Assembly (NCBI GenBank): GCA_964492245.1
Contig: CAZBJJ010000040.1
Location: 1-20,527 of the forward strand
DNA length: 20,527 bases
Reading direction: 5' to 3'
DNA from: CAZBJJ01 sp964492245
GTDB lineage: Bacteria; Spirochaetota; Spirochaetia; Treponematales; Breznakiellaceae
Shown: piece by piece, positions 13,740-20,527 of the stretch
Layout of the letters: the number at the start of each line of letters is the position of its first letter
How positions within the stretch are numbered: position 1 is the first letter of the stretch
Notes under the pieces: model-generated
Told to the model about the DNA's origin: nothing
The model's database searches: none
The model's input: only the letters and a program-made list of their open reading frames with translations
Position numbers and translations under genes: made by a program

Positions 13740-14978
13740 CTATTCCTTCTTAGTAAGCCCCTCCAACGCTGTAGCGACAATCTCGTTACGGGCACTGGAA
13801 ACCGCATGGGGATGAATTGCCGAAATTGGCTCCCGTTCGCCTCCCATACCGCTGACCACCGAAATGCGCTGGGCTGGGTAATTGTCGAGCGTTTTGGCAA
13901 AGGGGGCAAACAGGGTTTCAAAATTATCTAAAATCCAGGCCCTTCGCGCCTCCTTGCCGGCATTCTTCATGGTGGCAAGGGTTATCTGCAATTGCTCAAT
14001 CTCGGCCCTTGCCACCCCCTGCCAGACAGAGATAGCGGCCTTTGCATCTAAGACCGCCTTTTCGCTTTCGGCCGTAGCCGGTGTTACCAGTTCGGCTTGG
14101 AACTTGCTTTTAAGCATATCAATATGCTTTTTCTCTGCCTCGATCTCGGCCTTAATACCTGAAATTTTAGCTCTTGCCCCTGCGCTCTCCTGCTCAATGC
14201 CCACTTTCTGTCTCTGGCCCTCCTCGGCCAGCTTAACGCGGACCTCGGCCTTTAATCTTTCCAGCTCGTTCTTAAGGTTCTTAACCTCAGTTTCCCCACG
14301 CCGCGCCTGTGCCTGCTCGGCGGCGGCTGCCCTTGCCTCTGCCTGGGCCTGTCGCGCCTTAGTTTCGGCGTTTGCAGACTGAATCCGCTTTAACAGGGCA
14401 ATATATAAATCGGGCTCTTCCACTCCGGGTAGGCGGTGGTCATCGACATCGGCAATGTTCATGGTGGTAATTTCTAGGCCAATGTTTTCCAGGTCCTTTT
14501 TACAGACGTTTATCATTTTGGCCACCAAGGTGTCCTTGTCTTTCATAACCTGCTCGGGGGTAATACTTGCAATTGAATCGCGCAAATGTCCTTCTATAAT
14601 ATCGCCGGCGATTTTGCGCAAATTTTCTCGGTTGGTGGCAATTTCCAAAATCCGCGTTACCGCATGCGAACGCCCGGTGTCGTTACTTGCAATGGCAAAG
14701 GAGACCGTGGCCTTGACGTTTAGGGGCACAATTCCCGCAGCTATTGCCGAATCTACCACGACCTCTATGGTGATGGGCGTTAAATCAAATTTATTAAAAC
14801 GCTGAATTAAGGGGATGATAAAGGCCCTGCCTCCCGAAAGGGTTCTAAAGCCTTTTTTGCCCCCAGAGCCGGTAACTACTCCCAGCTCGTTGCCGCCAAC
14901 AATTTTCATATTGGTAAGGAGCTGGATAAGCACGGTAACGCCCACCAGCAAACCCAAAACAACGACGAATGCAATCAT
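13740..14978 (-). CDS. SPFH/flotillin-like membrane protein 2
   Basis: This 412-residue protein has an N-terminal membrane anchor (IAFVVVLGLLVGVTVLIQLL, residues 2-21) and then an SPFH/band 7 domain at about 25-180 (GGKKGFRTLSGGRAFIIPLIQ, FDLTPITIEVVV, ENLRKIAGDIIEGHLRDSIASITPEQV). A long Ala/Glu-rich coiled coil runs over about 200-300 (ETKARQAQAEARAAAAEQAQ), followed by a tail with SVWQGVARAEIEQLQ. Flotillins oligomerise on the inner membrane and organise microdomains; here it is probably the second flotillin-like partner of the NfeD protein. The ATG has GGAGG 7 bases upstream and overlaps the preceding SPFH stop (ATGA). Sequence differs enough from its neighbour that the two are not a recent duplication. 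Confidence 0.9.
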   Translation of the reverse strand: MIAFVVVLGLLVGVTVLIQLLTNMKIVGGNELGVVTGSGGKKGFRTLSGGRAFIIPLIQRFNKFDLTPITIEVVVDSAIAAGIVPLNVKATVSFAIASNDTGRSHAVTRILEIATNRENLRKIAGDIIEGHLRDSIASITPEQVMKDKDTLVAKMINVCKKDLENIGLEITTMNIADVDDHRLPGVEEPDLYIALLKRIQSANAETKARQAQAEARAAAAEQAQARRGETEVKNLKNELERLKAEVRVKLAEEGQRQKVGIEQESAGARAKISGIKAEIEAEKKHIDMLKSKFQAELVTPATAESEKAVLDAKAAISVWQGVARAEIEQLQITLATMKNAGKEARRAWILDNFETLFAPFAKTLDNYPAQRISVVSGMGGEREPISAIHPHAVSSARNEIVATALEGLTKKE

Positions 14979-16303
14979 TTTTCTGCCTCCTTGCTCTCTG
15001 GCATGGCCAAGGATCGGACATCAATACCAAGGGCCTGGGAAAAGGTGTGCAGAAAATCGGCAAAGGCCCGCGGCCCCCGATTTACTGCGCCGGAAAAACC
15101 CTCCTCGTCGTTCATTACCACGAGGTTGTCCACCGCCTTCCCGGCAGCGGCTTCGCCGTATTCCTTATACAGGGCCGGCAGTTTTTGCTGAAGAAATAAA
15201 ACGCTGGCCGCGTCATCGCCAAAGGCAGAAAGGAGTTCCGCCTTTTCTTTTAGAATTTCGTTTCTGGCCCCTTGGCGGATACTGGTGGCCTCTCTCTGGC
15301 CCCTTGCCTGGATTCGCGAAACCTCTTCTAAGGCGCTGGCCTTAAGGGTTATAAGGCTTTCGTTTTTAAGGCGCTGCAGACCGATAAGCTCTGCCTGTAC
15401 CCCCGCCTCGCCGGCATTCTTTGCCTCGGCTATAGCTTGATCTGCTCTTAGCCTTGCCTCTTCGATGCGCCCAGCAGATTCCCGCCGATACACTTCCAGC
15501 TCCTGCCTTGCGGCGATTATTGCCTCGTCGGCCTGGCTCTTGGCCACTTCCATCCGCTTATTGGCATCACTTTCGGCCTGTTCGGCAATTGCCCGCAGGC
15601 GGGCCTCTTCAATTTCCACTGCCCTCCGCTTTTCTGCCAGGGTTTTTTGGGCAAGGTTTGCAATATAGTTGGAGGTGTCCCATATTTTTTGAAGCGAAAC
15701 CGAGACAACCTTCATGCCAAAGGATTTTAAATCCGAATTGATATCGCTTAAAAGTTCTGCCCTGAACTGCGCCCGCTCGCCGATTATTTCATCGTCATTT
15801 GCCTCCAGCGCATCTTCCATACCAATTGCCTGCAGGGGCGTTGCCTTGTTCAGTGCCCCCCGGAAATTGCCTATAAGGGTCTGCTGAATTTGATCGTGAA
15901 TCTGCTTGGTGGTTTTCCCCATCAGTCTTTCCACCGCGCTATAGAGCATTGCCTCGTCATCGTCATCTATACAGACGCAGGCGGTGGCATCGGCACCTAC
16001 CGTAATGCCATTGGCAGAGTTTACGCCTTCCACGCGCACATTGATTGGAAATACCCCAAGGTCGAGGTTGCCCACGGCCTGAAAATAGGGGAGCACAAAG
16101 GTCCGGCCCCGATCGACGGTAAAGCCGAAACTCCGGCCCTGCCGTTTTTTCTTGCGACCGGTTACCACGAGGATGCTATCCGGACTGGCCACCTTAATTG
16201 TAGATTTTAACAGCCCTACTAGACCAAAAAAGGCCAATACTCCCAGGCCGCCAAACAGCACGCCCGACACCTGGGAAAACGCCTTGCTTAAAAGCTCTAA
16301 CAC
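14975..16303 (-). CDS. SPFH/flotillin-like membrane protein 1
   Basis: The start is taken at GTG 16303, because AAGGAGG sits 6 bases upstream; a longer frame from a TTG at 16342 would translate that ribosome site. The 442-residue product has an N-terminal hydrophobic anchor (GVLFGGLGVLAFFGLVGLL, about 14-32), then an SPFH domain (VDRGRTFVLPYFQAVGNLDLG, ADATACVCID, NFRGALNKATPLQAIG, LKSFGMKVVSVSLQKIWD). An Ala/Glu-rich coiled coil follows (AEKRRAVEIEEARLRAIAEQ onward), and a tail whose final part (FADFLHTFSQALGIDVRSL) may be an interaction segment. Like other flotillins it should oligomerise at the cytoplasmic face of the inner membrane. It lies between the NfeD-like gene (40-base gap) and the second SPFH gene (4-base overlap), the standard NfeD-flotillin arrangement. 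Confidence 0.9.
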   Translation of the reverse strand: MLELLSKAFSQVSGVLFGGLGVLAFFGLVGLLKSTIKVASPDSILVVTGRKKKRQGRSFGFTVDRGRTFVLPYFQAVGNLDLGVFPINVRVEGVNSANGITVGADATACVCIDDDDEAMLYSAVERLMGKTTKQIHDQIQQTLIGNFRGALNKATPLQAIGMEDALEANDDEIIGERAQFRAELLSDINSDLKSFGMKVVSVSLQKIWDTSNYIANLAQKTLAEKRRAVEIEEARLRAIAEQAESDANKRMEVAKSQADEAIIAARQELEVYRRESAGRIEEARLRADQAIAEAKNAGEAGVQAELIGLQRLKNESLITLKASALEEVSRIQARGQREATSIRQGARNEILKEKAELLSAFGDDAASVLFLQQKLPALYKEYGEAAAGKAVDNLVVMNDEEGFSGAVNRGPRAFADFLHTFSQALGIDVRSLAMPESKEAEK

Positions 16304-16309
16304 AATAGA

Positions 16310-16316
16310 CCTCCTT
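16310..16316 (-). promoter_or_regulatory. Ribosome binding site deciding the GTG start of SPFH protein 1
   Basis: AAGGAGG on the minus strand, 6 bases before the GTG at 16303. This is the strongest ribosome site in the window and rules out the longer TTG frame from 16342. Confidence 0.85.
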
Positions 16317-16343
16317 AAAAAATACTGAGTTCTTCTTCGCAAT

Positions 16344-17221
16344 TTACAATGGGTCGACCCAGCAGCATTCCTCGTCGATATCTACAATCTGCACCCTGCT
16401 GCCCTTGGGAATTAATTCTGATGCATCCCTTGCCCGAGCATAGAACTCTCTTTCTATGCCATAGCGACGCACCGATATCTTTCCCAATTCGCCCCTTCCT
16501 ATGGATACAAGGACCTCTGCCTCGTCCATTATAAATTCCTCTGCCTTTACCGAAGAATCTAAGTCCTTTCGAATAAATCGCCGCAAAAGCTTGGCCAAAG
16601 CTGCAATAAAAACTCCGGCTCCTCCACTCCACAAAAGGCTTTCCAGAAAAGGCAACTTCATTATAAGCGAAAAAAGACCGGTAAGCCCCGAGCCGAGCGA
16701 AAAATATACGAGGTTCCTAAACATTCCTAGGGCCTTTATCACCAATCTGGTGCTGCCCTCTGCCGAGGCAACATAGGATCCATGGTGCACCAGGGCGGAC
16801 TGTCCCTCGTGCATCTGGTCTTCGCTATCAGCGTCTTCGCTGCCAGCATCTTCGCTGCCGTCGCCATCTTCGATGGCGCCATCATCCCCATCACCGCCAC
16901 CAACGTCGCCATCNNNNNNNNNNNNNNNNNNNNNNNNNNNNNNNNNNNNNNNNNNNNNNNNNNNNNNNNNNNNNNNNNNNNNNNNNNNNNNNNNNNNNNN
17001 NNNNNNNNNNNNNCGTCGCCATCTTCGATGGCGCCATCATCCCCATCACCGCCACCAACGTCGCCATCTTCGATGGCGCCATCATCCCCATCACCGCCGT
17101 CGCCATCTTCGATGGCGCCTTCCCCTGAGGAAAATTGCTCCAATACGCCAAAAAAGTCGACTACGGTAACGCCAAGGCCAAAGACAGCCAGGGCAGAATA
17201 GAGAATTAGGAGGCTTTGCAT
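16344..17221 (-). CDS. NfeD-like membrane protein with an acidic Asp/Gly repeat; interrupted by an assembly gap
   Basis: I join two open frames across the 100-N run. The N-terminal part (from ATG 17221) has a hydrophobic anchor (MQSLLILYSALAVFGLGVTV) and then units of DGDVGGGDGDDGAIE. After the gap the same 15-residue unit continues in the frame that leads through a Ser-Glu-Asp segment to two hydrophobic segments (LVYFSLGSGLTGLFSLIM and GGAGVFIAALAKLL). The chain ends in an NfeD OB-fold (GRGELGKISVRRYGIEREFY, then GSRVQIVDIDEECCWVDPL). NfeD proteins of this type accompany flotillins and help assemble membrane microdomains; two SPFH genes follow, which supports the call. The repeat probably lies outside the inner membrane. 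No ribosome site precedes the ATG; see the promoter entry. The total length is unknown. Confidence 0.78.
16859..17119 (-). repeat. 45-bp tandem repeat encoding DGDVGGGDGDDGAIE, containing the assembly gap
   Basis: Complete 45-base units lie at 16859-16903 and 17014-17058. A 39-base variant lies at 17059-17097 and partial units at 16904-16913 and 17098-17119. The units are essentially identical in DNA, which suggests recent expansion. Left of the gap the unit stops after 10 bases and right of it a full unit begins, so the missing DNA should be 35 bases plus a multiple of 45. Confidence 0.93.
16914..17013. other. Assembly gap of exactly 100 N
   Basis: A run of 100 N, probably a placeholder for unknown length, inside the 45-bp repeat. 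As placed it breaks the reading frame; any true length of 35 + 45n bases restores it. Confidence 0.97.
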
Positions 17222-17227
17222 GCTAGT

Positions 17228-17255
17228 ATTATACCCCGCTTGAATAAACTAGCAA
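17228..17255 (-). promoter_or_regulatory. Putative promoter of the NfeD/SPFH operon, predicted leaderless
   Basis: On the minus strand TTGCTA (17255-17250; 4 of 6 matches to TTGACA), a 16-base spacer, then a perfect TATAAT (17233-17228). Only 6 bases separate TATAAT from the ATG at 17221, so transcription should begin at or within a base or two of the start codon. Confidence 0.55.
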
Positions 17256-17315
17256 GATTAAAAAATGCAGGTGCAGGATTCTGGAAACTAGGCTATGCTA
17301 TATAGGGAGGCGCAT

Positions 17316-18302
17316 ATGCAGGAAAAAATTCGGTTTGGAATTATTGCCGCAGGAAGGATTTCGGAAAGCTTTGCCACAGGGCTGGAATCGGTGGGCGAGG
17401 CAAGACTTGAGGCAGTGGCCTCGAGAAATATCCAAAAGGCAAAGGCCTTTGCCACCCGCTTTAAAGCAGGCCATGCCTATGGCTCGTATTTAGAACTGGC
17501 CCAGGACCCCGACATAGATGTCGTCTACATTGGCAGCCCCAATAGCCTACACCGCGAACACAGCCTGCTCTGCCTAGAACATGGCAAGGCGGTAATCTGC
17601 GAAAAACCCTTTGCCAGCAACCAACGCGAAGCGCAGGAAATGGTGGACCTCGCCCGCAAAAAAGGCCTCTTTTTAATGGAGGCAATGTGGACGCGCTACA
17701 TACCGATGGTTAAAAAAATACGCGGTTGGGTGGCCGAAGGGCGCATTGGACGGGTAAAACTGATTAAAGGAGACTTCGGCTACAAAAGCGACAGCGCCTA
17801 CACCGACATCCGCTTTAAACCCGAACTTGCCGGCGGGGCCCTCTTGGATGTGGGCATCTACCCCATCTCCTTTGCCTCAATGATTTTTAACCAGGCCCCC
17901 CAGAGCATAGACGCCCTTACCGATATCGGCCCCCACGGTGTTGATGAACAGACCTCGATGCTCTTTGGCTATCCGGGTGGAGAAATGGCCCAGCTCTCTT
18001 GCGCTATTATGACAGGCATGCCCAACGAAATGAGCATAATTGGCGAGGAGGGCTATATCCATCTGCCAAGGGCCTGGTATGCCCAAGAGGCAAAACTCCA
18101 CCTACCCGGACAGGAAGCCATCAGTTTGGAAATTCCCATTGTTGGCAACGGCTATAACTACGAAGCGGCCGAAGTGGTGACCTGCCTGCGCGCAGGAAGG
18201 CAGGAAAGCGAGAATATGCCCTTGGACGAGAGCCTGGCACTTATGGCAACCCTGGACCGGGTACGCAAAAAAATTGGGCTTGTCTTTCCAGGAATAGATT
18301 GA
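17316..18302 (+). CDS. Gfo/Idh/MocA-family NAD(P)-dependent oxidoreductase
   Basis: Start at ATG 17316, with GGGAGG 5 bases upstream, giving 328 residues. The N-terminal Rossmann domain starts with IRFGIIAAGRIS (5-16) and includes YIGSPNSLHREH (71-82) and the family's EKP (E96-K97-P98, in VICEKPFASN). The C-terminal alpha/beta domain begins around KLIKGDFGY and includes AGGALLDVGIYPI. It resembles the dihydrodiol dehydrogenase / 1,5-anhydrofructose reductase branch, which oxidises or reduces sugar-like substrates; the actual substrate is unknown. It is the first of four tightly spaced plus-strand genes and lies 14 bases before the Memo-like gene, so a link to that pathway is possible. The 94 bases upstream are shared with the divergent NfeD operon. 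Confidence 0.9.
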   Translation: MQEKIRFGIIAAGRISESFATGLESVGEARLEAVASRNIQKAKAFATRFKAGHAYGSYLELAQDPDIDVVYIGSPNSLHREHSLLCLEHGKAVICEKPFASNQREAQEMVDLARKKGLFLMEAMWTRYIPMVKKIRGWVAEGRIGRVKLIKGDFGYKSDSAYTDIRFKPELAGGALLDVGIYPISFASMIFNQAPQSIDALTDIGPHGVDEQTSMLFGYPGGEMAQLSCAIMTGMPNEMSIIGEEGYIHLPRAWYAQEAKLHLPGQEAISLEIPIVGNGYNYEAAEVVTCLRAGRQESENMPLDESLALMATLDRVRKKIGLVFPGID

Positions 18303-18316
18303 ATAAAGGAGTTCCC

Positions 18317-19123
18317 ATGTCAATTGTTGGAGCCTGTGTGCTACCACATCCCCCCCTGATTGCCGGAAAGGTATCCCCCGAATCGCGCAAGGCGATGGTA
18401 AAAAAAACTATCGAAGCCTTTCATCGAGTGGCCCGTGAAATCGCCCAACTCAAACCAGAGACCCTTGTTATAAGCTCGCCCCATGCGCCCCTGTTCACCG
18501 ACTTCTTCCATATCTCGGCAGGGCCCAGTGCGCTAGGCGATTTTTCCCCGTTTGGCGATACCCAGACAAGGCTGGAAGCGGACTACGACGAAGAGCTCGT
18601 CGCAGAATTAGCCGACCTCTGCCAAAACGCCGATTTTCCTGCCGGCCCCCTGGACCGTGGCTCCACGGCCCTGGACCACGGGGTAAGCGTACCGCTGTAT
18701 TTTATCAATCAATACTATAGCAACTACAAACTTCTGCGCCTGGGCCTAAGCGGTCTGTCGCTAAATATGCACCGAGAGCTGGGGCTGCTGCTGGCCAAGG
18801 CCCTTGAACAGGGAGGCAGACGGGCCTTTTACATTGCCAGTGGCGATCTCTCGCACAAGCTTTTACCCGATGGGCCCTATGGCTTTGCAAAGGAGGGGCC
18901 CGAGTATGACGCCCGCGTAATGCAGGTTTTAAGTAGCAATAAACTAGATGAGCTTTTCAATTTTGATGAGTCTTTTTTAAGCTTGGCCGCCGAGTGCGGG
19001 CACCGCTCATTCTGCATAATGGCAGGCTGCCTAGAAGGCCTTAACTGCCAAGCCGAAAAGCTTGCCTACGAGGGGCCCTTTGGCGTTGGCTATGGGGCTG
19101 TCTTATACACAAAGAGGAACTGA
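18317..19123 (+). CDS. Memo/LigB-fold protein of the AmmeMemoRadiSam set
   Basis: Start at ATG 18317 (AAGGAG 5 bases upstream), 268 residues. The fold is that of class III extradiol dioxygenases and human MEMO1: VLPHPPLI near the N-terminus, ISSPHAPLF (52-60), LDHGVSVPLYF, ASGDLSHKL and ECGHRSF supply candidate metal-binding histidines and acids. Whether it is catalytic is unknown; some relatives bind iron or copper. In many anaerobes this domain is fused N-terminally to AMMECR1 in a single chain of about 460 residues. Here the two are separate genes, the next starting 2 bases after this stop. It probably works together with the AMMECR1 and radical SAM products encoded next. Confidence 0.88.
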   Translation: MSIVGACVLPHPPLIAGKVSPESRKAMVKKTIEAFHRVAREIAQLKPETLVISSPHAPLFTDFFHISAGPSALGDFSPFGDTQTRLEADYDEELVAELADLCQNADFPAGPLDRGSTALDHGVSVPLYFINQYYSNYKLLRLGLSGLSLNMHRELGLLLAKALEQGGRRAFYIASGDLSHKLLPDGPYGFAKEGPEYDARVMQVLSSNKLDELFNFDESFLSLAAECGHRSFCIMAGCLEGLNCQAEKLAYEGPFGVGYGAVLYTKRN

Positions 19124-19125
19124 AT

Positions 19126-19664
19126 ATGAATCCAAAAAGCGAACACCCATACGTGCAGCTTGCTCGCAGAACCTTGGAGCAATTTGTAAGCAAGGGCAGC
19201 ACCCTTTCTATAGACCAAGCAAAGGACATCCCACTTCCCCATGAAGCCTTTTCCACAAGGGCCGGCTGTTTTGTAACCATCAAAAAAAATCAAAACCTCC
19301 GCGGCTGCATTGGCAGCATTGGCCCTACTCAGAAATCTCTTGCCCTAGAGATAATTCACAATGCGATAAGCNNNNNNNNNNTAGGGACCCGCGTTTTAAT
19401 CCGGTCAGTCCCGCCGAACTCTCCGCTTTAGTCTATTCGGTGGATGTGCTTGGCCCTATCGAGGATATTTCCGGTCCAGAAGAATTGGACGTTATTCGCT
19501 ACGGTGTTATTGTGAACAGTGGCTTTAAGCGGGGCCTGCTTTTGCCAAACCTAGAAGGTGTTACCAGCATAGCCGACCAGCTGGCGATTGCCAAAAACAA
19601 GGCCGGTATTGGCCCCAGCGAAAAGGTGGAGCTTCAGCGCTTTGAAGTTGTCCGCTATGATTAA
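19126..19664 (+). CDS. AMMECR1-domain protein (AmmeMemoRadiSam system A), interrupted by a short gap
   Basis: The ATG lies 2 bases after the Memo-like stop, with AGAGGA inside the end of that gene. Before the gap: PHEAFSTRAGCFVTIKK and the family signature LRGCIGSI, then EIIHNAIS. After 10 N the frame changes and continues DPRFNPVSPAELSALVYSVDVL through GLLLPNLEGV to FEVVRYD, the expected C-terminal half. The family sequence at the join is S-A-A-(F/Y)-R-DPRF, so about 8 bases, not 10, should be missing; 8 also restores one frame. I therefore treat it as a single intact gene of about 179 residues. AMMECR1 proteins are conserved from archaea to humans; their biochemical role is unresolved. The stop overlaps the radical SAM start. 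Confidence 0.9.
19372..19381. other. Assembly gap of 10 N within the AMMECR1 gene
   Basis: The 10-N run falls exactly in the conserved S-A-A-(F/Y)-R-D stretch. Flanking codons (AGC before, T-AGG-GAC after) predict 8 missing bases, so the apparent frameshift is a scaffolding artefact. Confidence 0.95.
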
Positions 19665-20502
19665 ACACTGCGATATTTGCCACCGCCACTGTGCCATTGC
19701 CGAAGGAGCTCTGGGTTTTTGTAAGGCACGCAAAAACATCGGTGGAGAAATAAAAAACATTGCCTATGGTAAACTCGCCGCCATTGCCTTAGACCCCATC
19801 GAAAAAAAACCTTTAAAGCATTTTTATCCGGGCAGCAGTATTTTGTCGGTGGGAAGCTTTGGCTGCAATATGAACTGTAGCTTTTGCCAAAACCATCATA
19901 TTGCCCGTTCGGGCGAAACAGACAGCCACTGGCAAGAGCTGGACCCTCATTCCCTGGTAAGCCTGGCCCTCGAGGCAAGGGCCCAAGGCAATATTGGCAT
20001 CGCTTTTACGTACAACGAGCCTTTAATCAATTATGAATATATTATTGATGTAGCCCAGGCTGCAAAAAACTCCGGGGCCGCCAACAATGATTTAAACATC
20101 GTTGCTGTCAGCAATGGCCAGCTGGAAAGGTCCTATGCACGGCAAGTTTTTCCGCATATTCATGCCTTTAACATAGACCTAAAGGCCTTTAGCCCTGGTT
20201 TTTATGCGAAAATGGGCGGCGACTTCGAGCTGGCCAAAAGGTCGATAGAGCTGGCCTGTTCGCTGGCCCATGTAGAAATTAGCTATTTGGTTATTCCTGG
20301 GCTAAACGATAGTCTCGAAGAAATCGAGAGCGCGGCCCGTTGGCTGGCTGGCCTGGACCGGGAAATTCCGCTGCACATTTCGCGATTTTTTCCCAATTAT
20401 AAGCTGATGAGTGTAGAGTCTACTCCGGTAAAGAAAATTAAAGATGCTGTAAGGGTTGCCCAAAGGCATTTACACAATGTATATTCTGCTAACCTAAACT
20501 AG
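19657..20502 (+). CDS. Radical SAM enzyme of the AmmeMemoRadiSam set
   Basis: Start at ATG 19657 (MIKHCDICHRHC), overlapping the AMMECR1 stop by 8 bases; a longer frame from 19588 would run further into that gene. The 281-residue product carries the 4Fe-4S/S-adenosylmethionine motif CNMNCSFC (C70, C74, C77), the CxxxCxxC form also found in pyruvate-formate-lyase-activating enzymes. An N-terminal cysteine set (C5, C8, C12 and C22 in GFC) is characteristic of this subfamily and may bind another cluster or zinc. AFTYNEPLI, NIDLKAF, YLVIPGLND and HISRFFPNYK are further landmarks. The chain ends at HNVYSANLN; many relatives continue with a CPxCG segment not seen here. The substrate is unknown. Coupled translation with AMMECR1 is likely because no good ribosome site precedes the ATG. 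Confidence 0.92.
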   Translation: MIKHCDICHRHCAIAEGALGFCKARKNIGGEIKNIAYGKLAAIALDPIEKKPLKHFYPGSSILSVGSFGCNMNCSFCQNHHIARSGETDSHWQELDPHSLVSLALEARAQGNIGIAFTYNEPLINYEYIIDVAQAAKNSGAANNDLNIVAVSNGQLERSYARQVFPHIHAFNIDLKAFSPGFYAKMGGDFELAKRSIELACSLAHVEISYLVIPGLNDSLEEIESAARWLAGLDREIPLHISRFFPNYKLMSVESTPVKKIKDAVRVAQRHLHNVYSANLN

Positions 20503-20527
20503 TTTGCCGAATCATTCACCTGGGTCG

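Noticed and set aside
16304..16342. Longer N-terminus for SPFH protein 1 from a TTG
   Set aside because: The AAGGAGG at 16310-16316 would be inside the coding sequence and fits the GTG at 16303 exactly.
16739..16913. Alternative frame after the 100-N gap (ATLVAVMGMMAPSKMAT...)
   Set aside because: It is the frame imposed by the arbitrary gap length; it lacks the repeat and NfeD sequence found in the neighbouring frame.
16859..17119. Possible CRISPR or minisatellite unrelated to a gene
   Set aside because: The 45-base units are in frame with NfeD coding on both sides and encode a consistent 15-residue repeat.
17291..17306. TATGCT/TATATA as a -10 box for the plus-strand oxidoreductase operon
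   Set aside because: No convincing -35 at 16-18 bases upstream, and the sequence is too common in this AT-rich interval to call.

Overview
The window reads as a draft chromosomal segment of a spirochaete. The best taxonomic marker is the complete GroEL, whose N-terminus (MAKQLLFNEEARRKLLSGVE) and overall sequence closely match Treponema-type GroEL as I remember it. A YeeD/YeeE-type thiosulfate cassette fits, since a structurally characterised YeeE comes from Spirochaeta thermophila. The taxonomic call is an inference. I see no insertion sequence, phage gene, tRNA, rRNA or CRISPR array. Two N runs (16914-17013 and 19372-19381) each interrupt a real gene, so neither gene is necessarily broken in the organism.

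Layout. (1) 3-743 (+): the end of an EAL-domain c-di-GMP phosphodiesterase, convergent by 4 bases with a minus-strand operon. (2) 7027-740 (-): secreted LamG/FN3 protein, TPR protein with a long Pro-Ala tract, HDOD protein and MBL-fold hydrolase, tightly packed (23-base overlap, abutting TAA|TTG, 20-base gap). (3) 7142-8899 (+): uvrC, apparently lacking the C-terminal helix-hairpin-helix domain. (4) 9054-10700 (+): groEL without groES, followed by a strong terminator. (5) 10869-13593 (+): a sulfur cassette with its own promoter, comprising a YeeD/TusA-like carrier, a YeeE/YedE transporter split into two genes in swapped order, and a thioredoxin-reductase-like flavoprotein fused to a thioredoxin-fold domain that has lost its CxxC. 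(6) 13594-13739: a palindromic 16-bp tandem repeat and a 15-bp-stem terminator. (7) 17221-13740 (-): a membrane NfeD-like protein with an acidic Asp/Gly repeat, then two different SPFH/flotillin-like proteins, probably one membrane-microdomain operon. (8) 17316-20502 (+): a Gfo/Idh/MocA oxidoreductase followed by the three-gene AMMECR1 / Memo-like / radical-SAM set, a conserved association of unknown function.

How they work together. The sulfur cassette can be read as thiosulfate import (split YeeE) to a cytoplasmic cysteine carrier (YeeD-like), with the flavoprotein supplying electrons to release or reduce the sulfur. The flavoprotein lacks the arginine motif of NADPH-dependent thioredoxin reductases, so its electron donor is open. 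In the NfeD/SPFH operon the three products probably assemble together at the inner membrane. In the AmmeMemoRadiSam operon, close spacing and overlaps suggest co-translation of a radical SAM enzyme, a LigB/Memo-fold metalloprotein, an AMMECR1 protein and possibly the upstream dehydrogenase. The candidates for something little described are the sulfur cassette, this last operon, and the repeat-bearing NfeD with its predicted leaderless start.
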